Translations under genes and position numbers: made by a program
Part shown: positions 28,455 through 39,666 of the stretch, piece by piece
Numbering within the stretch: position 1 is the stretch's first letter
Layout of the letters: every line of letters begins with the position of its first letter
Notes under the pieces: generated by a model
What the model saw: only the letters and a program-made list of their open reading frames with translations
Database searches by the model: none
What the model was told of the DNA's origin: nothing
Assembly: GCA_947568835.1 (NCBI GenBank)
Contig: OX387609.1
Coordinates: 9,687,660-9,751,659, forward strand
Reading direction: 5' to 3'
DNA from: Protonemura montana
Lineage: Eukaryota > Arthropoda > Insecta > Plecoptera > Nemouridae
DNA: 64,000 nt

Positions 28455-31400
28455 TCACGTGAAAAATCCATCGTAACCATGTTGATCCCTGGCTCCTCGA
28501 TCCCGCGCCTCCTTCTCAACTCGCTTGACGACTTCCTCGAGTTCCTGCCACAGAGCAGTGCCTCATCAACTCGTGTCTACAAACCGACTCTCCAAATCAC
28601 GTCTCCAAGCAGCGCCTCCACTCACCTCTAGCAGTCGCCGGTCGTCGCCGTGGTCCGCCCAGGAGTTGAACCGCGCGCTTAGAGTGCCGTAGACTCGCTC
28701 CAGGGGCAAACTGGGATATCCGGTGGTAGCCACCACCAGCCGCTGAAGCAGGACGCGGCGCTCATCTCCGAGCTGGCCCCTGGTCTGATCGTCTTGCGAA
28801 GCGCGCTTGCTCGACTGGGAAAAAAGTCGGAACATTACTGACGGTGGCATCAGTGGCCATCACGTCCCTTGGTGAGATAAGGTCAGTTACAGATACCTGC
28901 CGTTGCCAAGCAAGGACTGATTTTGGCGCCAAAAGGATGTAATCTTTGAGTTCTGCCTCGGGTAATACCTGGCCTGGTATAGCCACTGGGTTTCTTATCA
29001 GTCAAAATCATAGCGCTGATGATAAAGTCTTAAAAAACACCTCCTACACTTGGTGGCCAAGTGGCGCTTGCTGCCGTTGTTCTTAACAAACCTCTACAAT
29101 TAAATACTTACGGTTCAAAATATCGATAGACGTCTATCAGTCGTTGAGGTTAGCATAAAAACGATTAAAAGAGTGTATATCAGTCTCTGCGAGAAACAAA
29201 ATTGAATTTCCTTACACTCAAAATGGCGGTGATTCGACATTTATTTTTGGCTATGTAGTAATACTGGTTATTTTGTTTTTCTCGTGAAAATCGTTCAACA
29301 TTAGCGCTGGGCCTCTGACTGATTGGAACCCCATTGTTAGAGCTGAGACCTGCTGGGAGACTGCCGAGGTCTGTATATAAAGGTCAGTACCTAAGTAAGG
29401 GTTGTTAAATCCTGTCAGCCTGCTTCGAGCGTCGTGGTAACAGTCAGTTAAAGCAAGCTTCATACAATTACCTGAAGCAGATGTGCACTATTTTATTACT
29501 CTTTGCTGATTGCTCAAATGATTGCTGCTTCTGATGATGATGATGATGATGATGATGATGTTGATGACTACTGGTTTGGCGGTGGTGGCTTGCCTTGTGC
29601 TCCGCGTCGCGCTTGGAGCTGTGAGCCTGGGTGTCATGGGTGCGCTTCTCGACGCGTCCACTGCGCACGCCCGTCCGTTTGTTGTCTCGCGTGGACAGCT
29701 TCCGGTCTTTATCAGGCGGAGGCGAGGGACTGTCCGACCGCCGCGAAGACTCTAACGAGCTCGAGGACGAGTCTGAAGATCAGGCGTAAGGCAGGCTTAA
29801 CAAATTGACTGTTTAATGGCCTTTAATTGTCTTTCGTAAACGGACTCACGTTGAAAATAGCAAATTTATAAAAAAAATTTACAAAAATGGTTCATAAAAC
29901 TTGGGTGCCTGTGATTTCTGTCTTCAAATATTCAGGCAGGTGGTAACTCTATCACGCCTTCTCATTTTGAATCATGGGTTTCGATTGCATACAAGCCACA
30001 AGGGTTGTCATACAAGTTGGACCGGGTAAATCGGACTACCAGGACGAGCAGCAGCAGAATCCTTTCATCAGAAGCAAAGGTTGTGCCGACAAGAACAGTG
30101 CAGAAATCAGTCCTCACGTTCTTTATGGTCGCCGCTCGACCTGTTGGACGTCGTCAATCCCGTGATGTTACGGATGAGGAGGGGGGTAAAGAAGCGCTCT
30201 CGCTGCCCTGTGCTGGGTGTGTCCACAGCCAGTCCCTCTCGGAAGACCTGTTGCAGCTGCATGGCAAGCAAAGCGATGGTCACTTTTCAAACAGCAAACA
30301 TGCGGCTCCATTCAGAGACCAGCTCGGCACGGCATCTTGTGTAGGCATCTTGGCATCTAGGCATCTAGGCATCTTGAGCAGCTCTAACAAATAAGTAAAC
30401 TTGAATTGATTACAACTGAGATTTATCCGAGCAAATTAGCCTAAAATTATAAAAATAAATAAATTGTAAATGTATAGTTAACGACCCAGGAAGCTGCAAA
30501 CAATAAATACAAAAATGGATTGCGGTTCGTCGTAGGGCAGTGCGTTTACCTCCACCGGCATGTCTTCGTATGGTTTGGTCACTGTAGCCACCAGGAGCAG
30601 TTTAGTACCCTCTTCGATGCCACCGATGAGAGAGCAGAAGATGCGCCTCGTGCTCTCACCGACAATGTCCCACCATGACGTCACATCCGGGACATACAAG
30701 ATGCATGGCAGACACTCTTTGACGCGTCGGATCGCCTGCACAGACACAAAGTAGATGGAGTCCTCCATAGGGAGATCATCTTACTCCACTCGGTACCTAC
30801 CTTGGAGCAAGCGGCATCCGTTCCATGGGCGCCGCTGGCAAACAGAATATTTATGTCGATGGTAACGACTGGCAGGTGCTCGAAAGCGTGTAATATGGCC
30901 GGGGCTAGGTGGCTCGTGAGTCCATGTTCTTTCGTTCCCGTCAGCAGCAATTGGGGCACGCTTAGCGGACTGTACTCTGCGTGGTCAGCACTGCACAAAC
31001 ACCGAGAAACTTCCCGTAAGCGAAGGTCAAACTGTGAGTGGGAATCAATAAACCGAGAACTATTCAATCATTCGACCACTTCTTGCTTTGCGGCCCCTTT
31101 ACTAATGGTTCGAGGGTTTGGGGACTTTTTAATGATATTTTTTAAATATTACAAAAATGTTTGGTATTTTTTTAAGTATCAGTATTATTTCAAGAAAATT
31201 CTGGCTGCAAATTCTTTGCATAGAGGTGCCTCGAACCCACGACGTGGCACAGCGTATAGACTGCTGTGAATCTAAATTTTTGTCAATCAAAGATGTGCTA
31301 TTTATCCTGAAAATATTAGCTTCATATCGCTCAATTGGACTTATCCGCTTGGACATTCTCTCGAGTTTTCGTCCGGTTTTATATGAAAACCAAATTATTT

Positions 31401-34400
31401 TCATTCAGCGGCTTGTGAAACAAAATGAGATGCGTTGACTTTGGAATCAAGCGACCTACTCACAGCTGGTCACCGTGCAGGTAGTGGTAGGGGAACTTTG
31501 CCTCCAGCCCGGCGATGACAGAGGCGATAGTCTCGCGGAAGATTGGCTCCATGATCGGTTTCAGACACTTGCCTCTGGCAGCTTCGGCCCGATGCGCCGC
31601 GGGCACGAATTTTGAGCATGCGTGCAACAGATCTTCTAGGGTAACCTGCGACATCAAGCAGCGTTAGTCTTTGTTTAATAAAGCGATGCGTTATCAGTGC
31701 TCAAATGCTGCAAACAGTGGCGCAATGGCCATCCGACTCCTGGACCAAAAATCTAGAACTTATTTTCAGCTAATGCATTCCATTGAAACATTTCCTTTTT
31801 TGCATTCGAAAAAAATCCGATTCCAAATCATTCAAAAATAGTTCCACTCAATTCCACTGGGAAAAATTCATGAAAAAGTGTCCCGAGCACCACTGGTGTG
31901 TTTGGAAACGTGGTACCTGCAGTCAAAAAGTTTGTCTCCGAAGTAAAGCAACTCTGCGCTTTCGATTGCATTGATTTTCGAGGGAATTGCTATTTGATTG
32001 AACCGACTTTCGAGATATTCGATGCTAGCACCGGGCTTCCACTCCTCCCTGCTAGGCTAGGTTAGATACGTTATCATCTTCATCATTGCCATCCTCATCA
32101 TAACCTGGTACCCATTTATTCGCCAACGCCATTAGACCACGGAGATCATTGTCTAAACACCGTGCCTCCTCCATGCCAGACGTCGCTCCATGCTCTAGAG
32201 GTTTTGACTGACAGAGCATGAGCCCTGCGTCGTGCCACCTACCTGAAGACGCGACCTGCGCACTGTCATCCTCTGCTCGCAGTTGGCCATCCCTGGGTGC
32301 GTGCGTCGCAAACAGCACATCAGCGTTTCACCACAAATCGCTTGCAAATCGGCACCGCAATGGCCGTGCGTTCTCGCCGCCAGGTGCGCTATCAGCTCAG
32401 CGGCCATTCGCGGATTCCACTTGGCAGTGTGCACCTGGATTATCTCGACACGCTCCTACGGGCAGGCAACCCCAGGCAGACAGGGACCAATGTATCTCCC
32501 AAGCCTTGGTGCAGTCTTGGAAACTTGTTTTCATTGGAAAATAAAATGAGTGGTTGAGAAGACTACATTTGTTCAATTGTAATCAAAAGAAAATAAATTT
32601 CCTATGTTATCTTATTCTCAATCTCTTTCCAAGTTACAGAACAGGGGTCCAGGTTGGGAAGACAGGTACCTCACAGGATGGAAGCGAGAACCGTATTTCG
32701 CGATCAAATCGTCCAGGCCGGCGCAATGCCGGGTCGATTGAGTCGATTCGATTGGTGGCACCTATGACAAATATGTCACAGTCGGTGGTTGTCCCGATGC
32801 CGTCCATCTCTGTCAGCAACGTGGCCACGACGCTCACGTGGTGGTGGCCGCTGATGCTACTGACGGCATTCCGCGACGGCGCCAACGCGTCGATCTCGTC
32901 GAAGAAAATGATGGCAGGGCTTTGCATCCGCGCGCGTTGAAAGACCTGAAACGGTGAGTTGGTTACATTTCACTGTTTGAACCGGGAGGTAACCAGACAT
33001 TGCAGCGTAAGAGCAATGGTGAAGCAATGGTGAAGTCGGCAGTTCTTACTGATGATAGGGTACACAAAGTGAAAATGGACATGTTTAAAGAATCATGTCT
33101 TCTTAAACCTCCCACCGAATAACTGGATGGCACCAACAATAGTCAAAATAGAAAAGTGACCATCGGATGGATCAAGATGGCATGAGACTTTTAATGAATT
33201 TTAGACAGAACATTTATAATCCAGTAGAAAGTTTATAAACAAGTTTTTTAAGATTAAGTTTTTAAGCTAGTGTCCTAATAATGCCAGCGATTTGTGGTTT
33301 AAGGTAATCCTAAACTAAGACAAACATGACTTGTCACTAACTGCAGTCGAGCCATAATTACTTGATGAGAAAAATTAAAATAAAATATGAAAAATAATTC
33401 TACCAGCGCCAAATAAAATATATAAATCTATTTAACGTTAGTTCCAACATTTTTTAACGTATCTTCATAAACTCTTTGGCTCTTTAGCTTTCAGTGGCAC
33501 TGACCTGTCGCAGCTGCTGTTCGGACTGTCCCACATAGGGTCCAAGAATGTCCGCGCCCTTTCGACTTATGAACGTCATCGGGCGTCCATCGATGGAGCA
33601 TTCGTTGGCCAGCGCCGAGGCAAGCAGGGTCTTTCCGGTGCCTGGAACCGTTGAGTGGCTTACCAAGCTGCCATACACATATTTGTTTGCTGGCCTAGTC
33701 TGAACTTGTGCTCAAACGCTCGAGGCCTGGGACCCGAATCCGAAACAAACAAAGTGTTTTTAGACCAGACCTCGGATCCAGCCCGGTATTTTTAGCAGAA
33801 GCGGTCAGTCAGGTGTTGATGATGGCCAGTGGTAAGTGGAATTAGTAGTGACGTTGTACCACCATTGCTTCTCAGGCTCTGTCTGTCTGTGTATTAATAT
33901 TTTATCAGCAAGTTTGCGATAAGGAATTATAATCCTGACTTTCATGTGTGCGGTATAAGCCCAGATATAAAGCGACTTTAATACTAGAAGCCGGAATGAA
34001 AGGAAAATTATAATAAACACACCCTCGAGTATCACGCGAATGCTATTTTTTTTTTTAATATTTTGATAAAATGACATTGCGTTATTGTGATTTTTAGTCT
34101 CATGTCTACTTGATGTAAACTTAGCACTAATTTTGACAAACACTATTTAAACTGGGTTTTAAATGCTAAATAAAGAACAACTAAATTTTCTGGCGTTTCG
34201 TAACTTGTACCTGCTACTTTATTAAAGGTTAAAGAAGTTATTCTTGTGAAAGTTCTTCGTAAGTTACAAGTTCTCTTGTAAGTTCTTGTGAAGTTACGAA
34301 ACGTTAGAACATTTTTTAGAAAAACTATTTGAACTGGGTTTTTCTAAAAACTTGTGCTAAGGATAAATCAAGTAGACATGAGTCTAAAAACCAACGTTAG

Positions 34401-34671
34401 GACATTTAGTTGTTCTTCACTTAGCATTCAAACCCCAGTTCAATATTTTTTTGTCAATATCGAGTTATATTCGGGTGAATAGGGAATATTGTAGTAGTTG
34501 ACCTGGGGGTCCGTGGAACAAGACGCCCTTTGGAGCTTTAATCCCTCGTTTAGTTGTAAATTTCCGGTACAGTAACGGAAACAAGGCCATCTCCTTGATG
34601 GCTGTTATCTGTTTCCCAAGACCCCCGATGTTGGCGAATGTGATCTTTGGTTCTTCGTTTGAGTGGCTCAT
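28455..34671 (-). CDS. ATAD2: ATAD2/Yta7-type AAA+ chromatin ATPase lacking a bromodomain; 5' end uncertain
   Basis: Exons in reading order: 34671-34503, 33641-33505, 32945-32670, 32455-32243, 31645-31464, 30990-30801, 30735-30550, 30247-30118, 29772-29594 (GC donor), 28814-28626, 28544-28455; 646 codons in frame to TGA. AAA1 is intact: FANIGGL, Walker A GPPGTGKT (54-61), Walker B IIFFDE (114-119), sensor [17 protein letters not shown]2 (about 326-470) is degenerate, as in the family, with [15 protein letters not shown] and [17 protein letters not shown]. Exons 8-9 pass from RERFFTPLL straight to a Ser/Lys-rich disordered stretch, with no bromodomain. The C-terminal helical block ([20 protein letters not shown]) matches the ATAD2 C-terminus. 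Family role: histone-linked, nucleosome remodelling in the nucleus. The Met at 34671 lies just before AAA1. The frame stays open upstream of a CAG acceptor-like site, so N-terminal exons are probably missed. Confidence 0.9.
29533..29562 (+). repeat. (GAT)n microsatellite
   Basis: About nine GAT triplets in the ATAD2 intron just after the GC donor. Read on the minus strand it would give a poly-His run if the intron were not spliced. Confidence 0.9.
34135..34455 (+). repeat. Dispersed repeat R3, two adjacent copies in ATAD2 intron 1
   Basis: One copy at 34135-34270 (AACTGGGTTTTAAATGCTAA, GGCGTTTCGTAAC, TTTATTAAAGGTTAAAG). A second, partly inverted copy runs from 34318 to 34455 (ACTATTTGAACTGGG and CTTCACTTAGCATTCAAACC). 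Confidence 0.7.
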
Positions 34672-35054
34672 TTTTACTCTGATAGTTGACTGTGCAAGGT
34701 TGGATGTTCTTTTATTGTCTACTATATTTCAATCTTAACTGAAAGCGGTGACTTTGGAAATTTGGGTCTTAAATTTTATAAAGATTCCTATGGAAATTAG
34801 AGCAGTGAAAAATGAAATAACTTTTAGAAGGAAATTTTGGCAGCTCATTGTTAGAGACAATGTTTTAGACGTGGTGTTAGAAATGTAGACCCTATGGCAA
34901 TAAAAATGTTATTTCGAATGCATTGATGTCAATTAATATCCTACTCTTTTTTTTACAAACTGTATACTGATTACTGTATCCATGTACTTTTGACAAGAAA
35001 CTTAAGAAATAAATAAATAGTTGCGGTTGTAGTGGACTTAAATAGCTGTGACAC

Positions 35055-35135
35055 ACTACCGGCCTAAGTGGTCGTGTGGTGAGGCTAGTCGGTCCACGTG
35101 CTGGAGGCCCCAGGATCGAGTCCTGGGCAGAGCCG
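35055..35135 (+). repeat. tRNA-like SINE head with well-paired T arm
   Basis: Box A-like TGGTCGTGTGGTGAGGC and a perfect five-pair T stem around ATCGAGT (CCAGG/CCTGG). The acceptor stem is not convincing. A related copy lies at 36024-36095 (same TGGTCGTGTGGTGAGG start). Confidence 0.55.
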
Positions 35136-35696
35136 ATTTTTGGTCTCAGCACCAGGCGTGCGTTGGAAGCAACTCTTAGCATAATTTGAAAGCCATTGAA
35201 ACTAGAAGATCTGTTCGCTAGCATGGCTCGGGTTAACATTTTTGTTTTGGGCGTTTGGTTTTGAAAATTTAGGAAAATTGGAAACTAAAGAGAATTTTAA
35301 AAATGTAAATAGCGAATTAAGCTGCGCTCATCTACGCAAGTCGAATGCGTTGCTAAGCCATAGAATGTTGTATTAAGGAAAAGGACATACACATTGTTGT
35401 GGAAATTTGCAGAAATAGTTTTCAGTTTTGAAATTTGAAATCTAGATAACCATCTGTCCTTGTCAGCTCACTCAAATGATCCGATCCCTGGACAGCTAGA
35501 CCATTAGCGGCACACTCGCGTACTGCCTCCAGCCTATACGTAAGGCGTGACGCAGCATCATCGACATCGAAAAACGGAGCTTAAGTCTCGAAACAAACTG
35601 GCTTTTGTATCAGGCGAGCAGACAGTTGAAAAGGTAAGTGCTGTTTCACCGGATGTTTGACAATCGATCAATATCGTTAAATCCACACTAAGCGTC

Positions 35697-35775
35697 CATG
35701 TGCCGTTAGCCAAGCGGGTAGAGACCGTGGTTACTAAATTTGCGCTGCAGGTTCAAATCCATCGCTAGTTGAAAT
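35697..35775 (+). repeat. tRNA-like sequence of a different type
   Basis: TTAGCCAAGCGGGTAGAGAC followed at tRNA spacing by GCAGGTTCAAATCC. It has pol III box A and B, but the acceptor stem does not close. Confidence 0.45.
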
Positions 35776-36023
35776 TTTTGATTATCAGATTCAAGCTCTT
35801 TTTTTTTCTTCTTTGGCCTTGTGTCCTTATTTTGGCTTTGCAACGGAATTTAAGTTGCGTTGTAGATAAAACGTAGTTTTTAATGTGCATAGTTGATCAT
35901 TTCCGAGTTACCAGATTCGATTCCCGTCGCTGTCATGAACTATGTAGTCACTTCATGTCGTCTTCTTTATTTACCATATTCTTTGTAGTTCATATCTGCA
36001 TACAAAATGCACTAAATTTACAG

Positions 36024-36095
36024 CAGACTTGTGGTCGTGTGGTGAGGGTGTGCGGCCAGTGTGCAGAAGGTACTGGGATCGAATCCTGTCCAATT
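36024..36095 (+). repeat. tRNA-like SINE head, relative of 35055-35135
   Basis: Same TGGTCGTGTGGTGAGG start and GGGATCGAATCC B box. A third, weaker relative is at 37120-37190 (GGTCGTGGGGTGACGC, GGGATCAAATTCC). Confidence 0.5.
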
Positions 36096-36329
36096 AATAT
36101 TTTTGTAATTGACATATATATGTATATTTGTATATTTTTGTTTTCGTTGATTGATTGGAACAATATGCTGATAGCGATCACATTGTTGTGGGTGAAGTCA
36201 GATTTGTCAAAACCGAATTTGCTCAACGGTGAAACGGCGAGATCATGGTAGGTGTAAGCCTGTTGTTAAAATGGTCTGTCGATAAACACTATAAAATAAA
36301 TAAAATCACAAGCAGCAGTTTGTTAGGCA

Positions 36330-36720
36330 TATTCTGCCGCCGGCTGAAAATTACTGAGACCAAAAAAGATATTTTAGTACCAGGCGCCCAGCCGACAAAA
36401 GAGTAAATGCAGACTAATTTTTTTTTAAACTGAGACTGAAAAATATATTTTTTTACCAGGCGCCCAGCCGACGAAAGAGTAATGCCGACTGAAAATTGTC
36501 TAAACCGAGACCGAAAAATGCCTTTTCGTACCAGGCGCCCAGCCGACGAAAGAGTTAGGTCGGCTGAAAATTGTCCAAGCCGAGATCAAAAATTGTCCTT
36601 TGGTACCAGGCGCCCAGCCGACGAAAGAGTATCGCGTGCTCGGCCTGAAAATAGTCTAAAACGCGACCGAAAAGTGTCTTTGAGTACCAGGCGCGTAGCC
36701 GACGAAAGAGTATCTCTGCA
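36330..36720 (+). repeat. About 75-bp tandem repeat, about 5 copies
   Basis: Units share ACCAGGCGCCCAGCCGACGA, AAGAGTA and GGCTGAAAATTGTC, with more variable stretches between. Copies start near 36383, 36458, 36530, 36604 and 36683. The GGCGCCCAGCC core is nearly invariant while the rest drifts. Confidence 0.85.
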
Positions 36721-37775
36721 CCGCAATCTGCGTGACGTCAGACGCCATGTGCTCGATCGATCACGCCTTGCCGCCATCGATCAACCAAAGCTCGGCTCCT
36801 ATTGGCTGACGGGTTTTCGACGTTCATCAATCTGACGCATGAGTAATTAATGGCAGTAATGCACGGCTCCTATTGGCTGGCGGGTTTTTGACGTTCATTA
36901 ATGTGATCAGAGCAATGGCTGCCGGCCGATCAATACAACGGATTTAATTTAAGACGATATTTACAATATCGCAAACGTTGTGTTCATATCTTCTTATGGT
37001 TTTGCAACGCAATTTTGAGTGGCGTTGCAGATAAGCTCGCTTAGCTAATTATAGCTCATTAAGTCGCTAATTAAAGTAAGCAATTTAAATGTTCAAAAAA
37101 TACATCAAGATCAAAGCAGCGACTTTGGTCGTGGGGTGACGCTGAGCGCTCGGTATACAAGAGTATCCGGGATCAAATTCCGCCTAGATATTTTCTTTTT
37201 AATTATTGGAAACACCAAGCGCACGTTGAAAGATTCTAACAAAATTCTCAATAGAGATTGCATTGTTTCCGGTGAAGTCAATATTGTGATCTAATATGAA
37301 TTTGAATATATAATAATAATATGAATATTATATGTTTCACACCTTGTGCAAGGTGTGAAATATTAATTTTAGTCGAAAAAAAAATGACGAATACCTGTAA
37401 TGGAAAATATTGAGAGGATTTTTGGATGCAGGAGTAACGCAGCGAGCTAATTTAAAAAAGTGTATATTTCCTTTATTGTGTTAAAAGTGAAAACATTAAA
37501 TCGAAACCAACATTCTGTTCCCGATTTCTTGCCCGCTTCTTTTCTACACTTCTAGAGCAACCCAGAGACCACAGTTCAACGCTGGTTGGTGGTAATCATC
37601 AGCCTCCACAAGTTGTAAGCAGTGTTCATGACTTCCAGGCACAAGCAAGGACTTCAAGACTTCCTAAATTTCGGCGCCGGGTTCACCCTCTGCTCCCTGC
37701 CAAGCCAACCTAGCGTCATCAGCCTGTCATTCACCGACCAGTAACATGGGAATAGCATCAACAGCGTGTCAAAGT

Positions 37776-38146
37776 GACAAGGCTAAGCGGTGGCCGGTCC
37801 TTGGTGCTGTTGGACAGGAGCAGCCAACACAGTGTGTGAAAGTGACAAGGCTAAGAGGTGGCTGGTCTTTGGTGCTGTTGGACCGGAGAAACCAACACAG
37901 TGTGTCAAAGGGACAAGGCTAAGCGGTGGCCGGTGCTGTTGGATAGGAGCAGCCAACACAGTGTGTCAAAGTGACAAGGCTAAGCTGTGGTGCTGTTGGA
38001 CAGGAGCAGCCAACACAGTGTGTCAAAGGGACAAGGCTAAGCGGTGGCTGGTCCTTGGTGTTGTTGGACAGGAGCAGCCAACACAGTGTGTCAAGGTGAC
38101 AAGGCTAAGCGGTGACCGGTCCTTGGTGCTGTTGGACAGGAAGGCA
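37776..38146 (+). repeat. 68-bp minisatellite, array 1 (plus orientation)
   Basis: About 5-6 units of GGCTAAGCGGTGGCCGGTCC...TTGGTGCTGTTGGACAGGAG...CAACACAGTGTGTCAAAG. Some units have internal deletions. The same family occurs in the opposite orientation at 43903-44575. Confidence 0.93.
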
Positions 38147-39666
38147 ATTAGCAGTAAATGAGTCAGCATTAGTGAGAATTTATTTCAAAGATGTCAAGAC
38201 TTTTAAATTGCTTCCCTTCAAAATACACAAAAAAAGCAAAACAAACTGAGTTTCATCGTGGATTGTGCTTTCGTTATATGAGTCTATGTTATTTATGTGA
38301 CGCCCCAAACTACCAATAAATAAAAATAATGTTGGAGCGGAACATTTCATTTGAAAAAAAGTGTCAAATCTATTCAATCGTAAGATTGTTCTTGAGCTAA
38401 ATTACATATAGTGAAAAGTCTATCCCTCAAACGATAGACAAACCATTGGTCTTTACAGTTTTTAATTAAATCAAGTTTAATGTTTTGAAGAGAGAATGGA
38501 CCCTTTGTCTTTGGCTAGAATTATAGTGTTGCATTTTTAATTTTAAGTAGGGTGCAATTCAAATGTATGTTTCTATTTGCATGAACTATTCCCTTATTAC
38601 CTGTGATTTGTGTTGTGAAAATCGACCAAGCGTTTTAAGCTCTTGGCAAGAAGACTACAACATGGCGAGCTATGGATCTGTCCAGCAGCAGGCAAATTGC
38701 TAGCTAGAATTAAAATGCAGGTGAAGAATTTAAAACCAAAAACTGATCATTCCAACTTTCTTTACTTGAGAAAGAAAATTCTGATAACTGCTTGGAGGAA
38801 AATTTTAACCTTGATTAATGAAAAAACCCACTGAATTTCTTATTTTCGTAACTTTACTCTCTTTATTTGTTATAACAATTGGTTAGATACATAACTTATG
38901 CAGACCTGGCATTGCAATTAACAGAGATGCAATGCATTTGAGCTAGATATCCAGAACCAGTTAACCTCTCGTTGCAAAGTCAGTCAACCTCGATGCACAA
39001 CGTTGATTCCGCAGGCAAAAACCTGGAAGAAAATACAAATTCTTAGACTTCCGGAGACAAGTGTTGGTTGAAACAATTGCCAAGGCAAATTCCAATCATG
39101 TGCAGTGAAATCTAGATGTTTCTATGAGCTGGGAGCTTAATTTGGTAAACCTGGCACTTGAATATGCTACGATTCCGTTTCTTAATGCCAAGTTCTGTCA
39201 GTGACCACGAACGAATTTGAAATGTCAAAGATTTGTGGCAAAAGTTAAATGAGATCAAAGTCAGAATTATTTCATTTCAAAAGCAAGCAAAAAACGATTA
39301 GCTTCAAAAGTTAAACTGAATTGTAACTGAGATGCCATCGTCCTTATCGTTTATAAACTCGTGCGTACTTTATCTAACCTTAGCACTAGTTTTGACAAAG
39401 CTGATAAGACTGGGCCAAGTGAGAAACAATGAATTTTTCCTGACATCCATATTCTATATATATTCTATATCTATCGTCATATTCATCATCTATATTCATC
39501 TCCAAATAAACATAAATCTCGGTGCCACCACCCTTTCAACCCTTTCATTTAAACACCCAATCAAAGTAATCCTGCCTGTCATTCTGATGTCCTGGCAAGA
39601 ATATCCACATTCTTATACTACGGAAATCTACGGACAGCAAATAAATGCAACGTGGGCCTCACCTTC

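Larger units (their letters stand above)
34672..39666. other. Gene-poor interval between ATAD2 and MDN1, full of tRNA-like and tandem repeats
   Basis: No exon recognised. Contents: four different tRNA-like pieces (35055-35135, 35697-35775, 36024-36095, 37120-37190), a 75-bp tandem array (36330-36720), a direct repeat of TCCTATTGGCTG-CGGGTTTT-GACGTTCAT (near 36795 and 36867), and a 68-bp array (37776-38146). Missing ATAD2 N-terminal exons, if any, would be here. I searched by eye without success. Confidence 0.55.

Noticed and set aside
29503-30394. Plus-strand frames with acidic or Arg-rich text opposite ATAD2
   Set aside because: The minus-strand reading gives phase-consistent ATAD2 exons with family-like sequence; the plus frames are shadows of those exons.
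37320-37372. CRISPR-like or palindromic array near TTTCACACCTTGTGCAAGGTGTGAAA
   Set aside because: A single short palindrome in AT-rich sequence with no spaced repeats; nothing supports an array in this animal genome.
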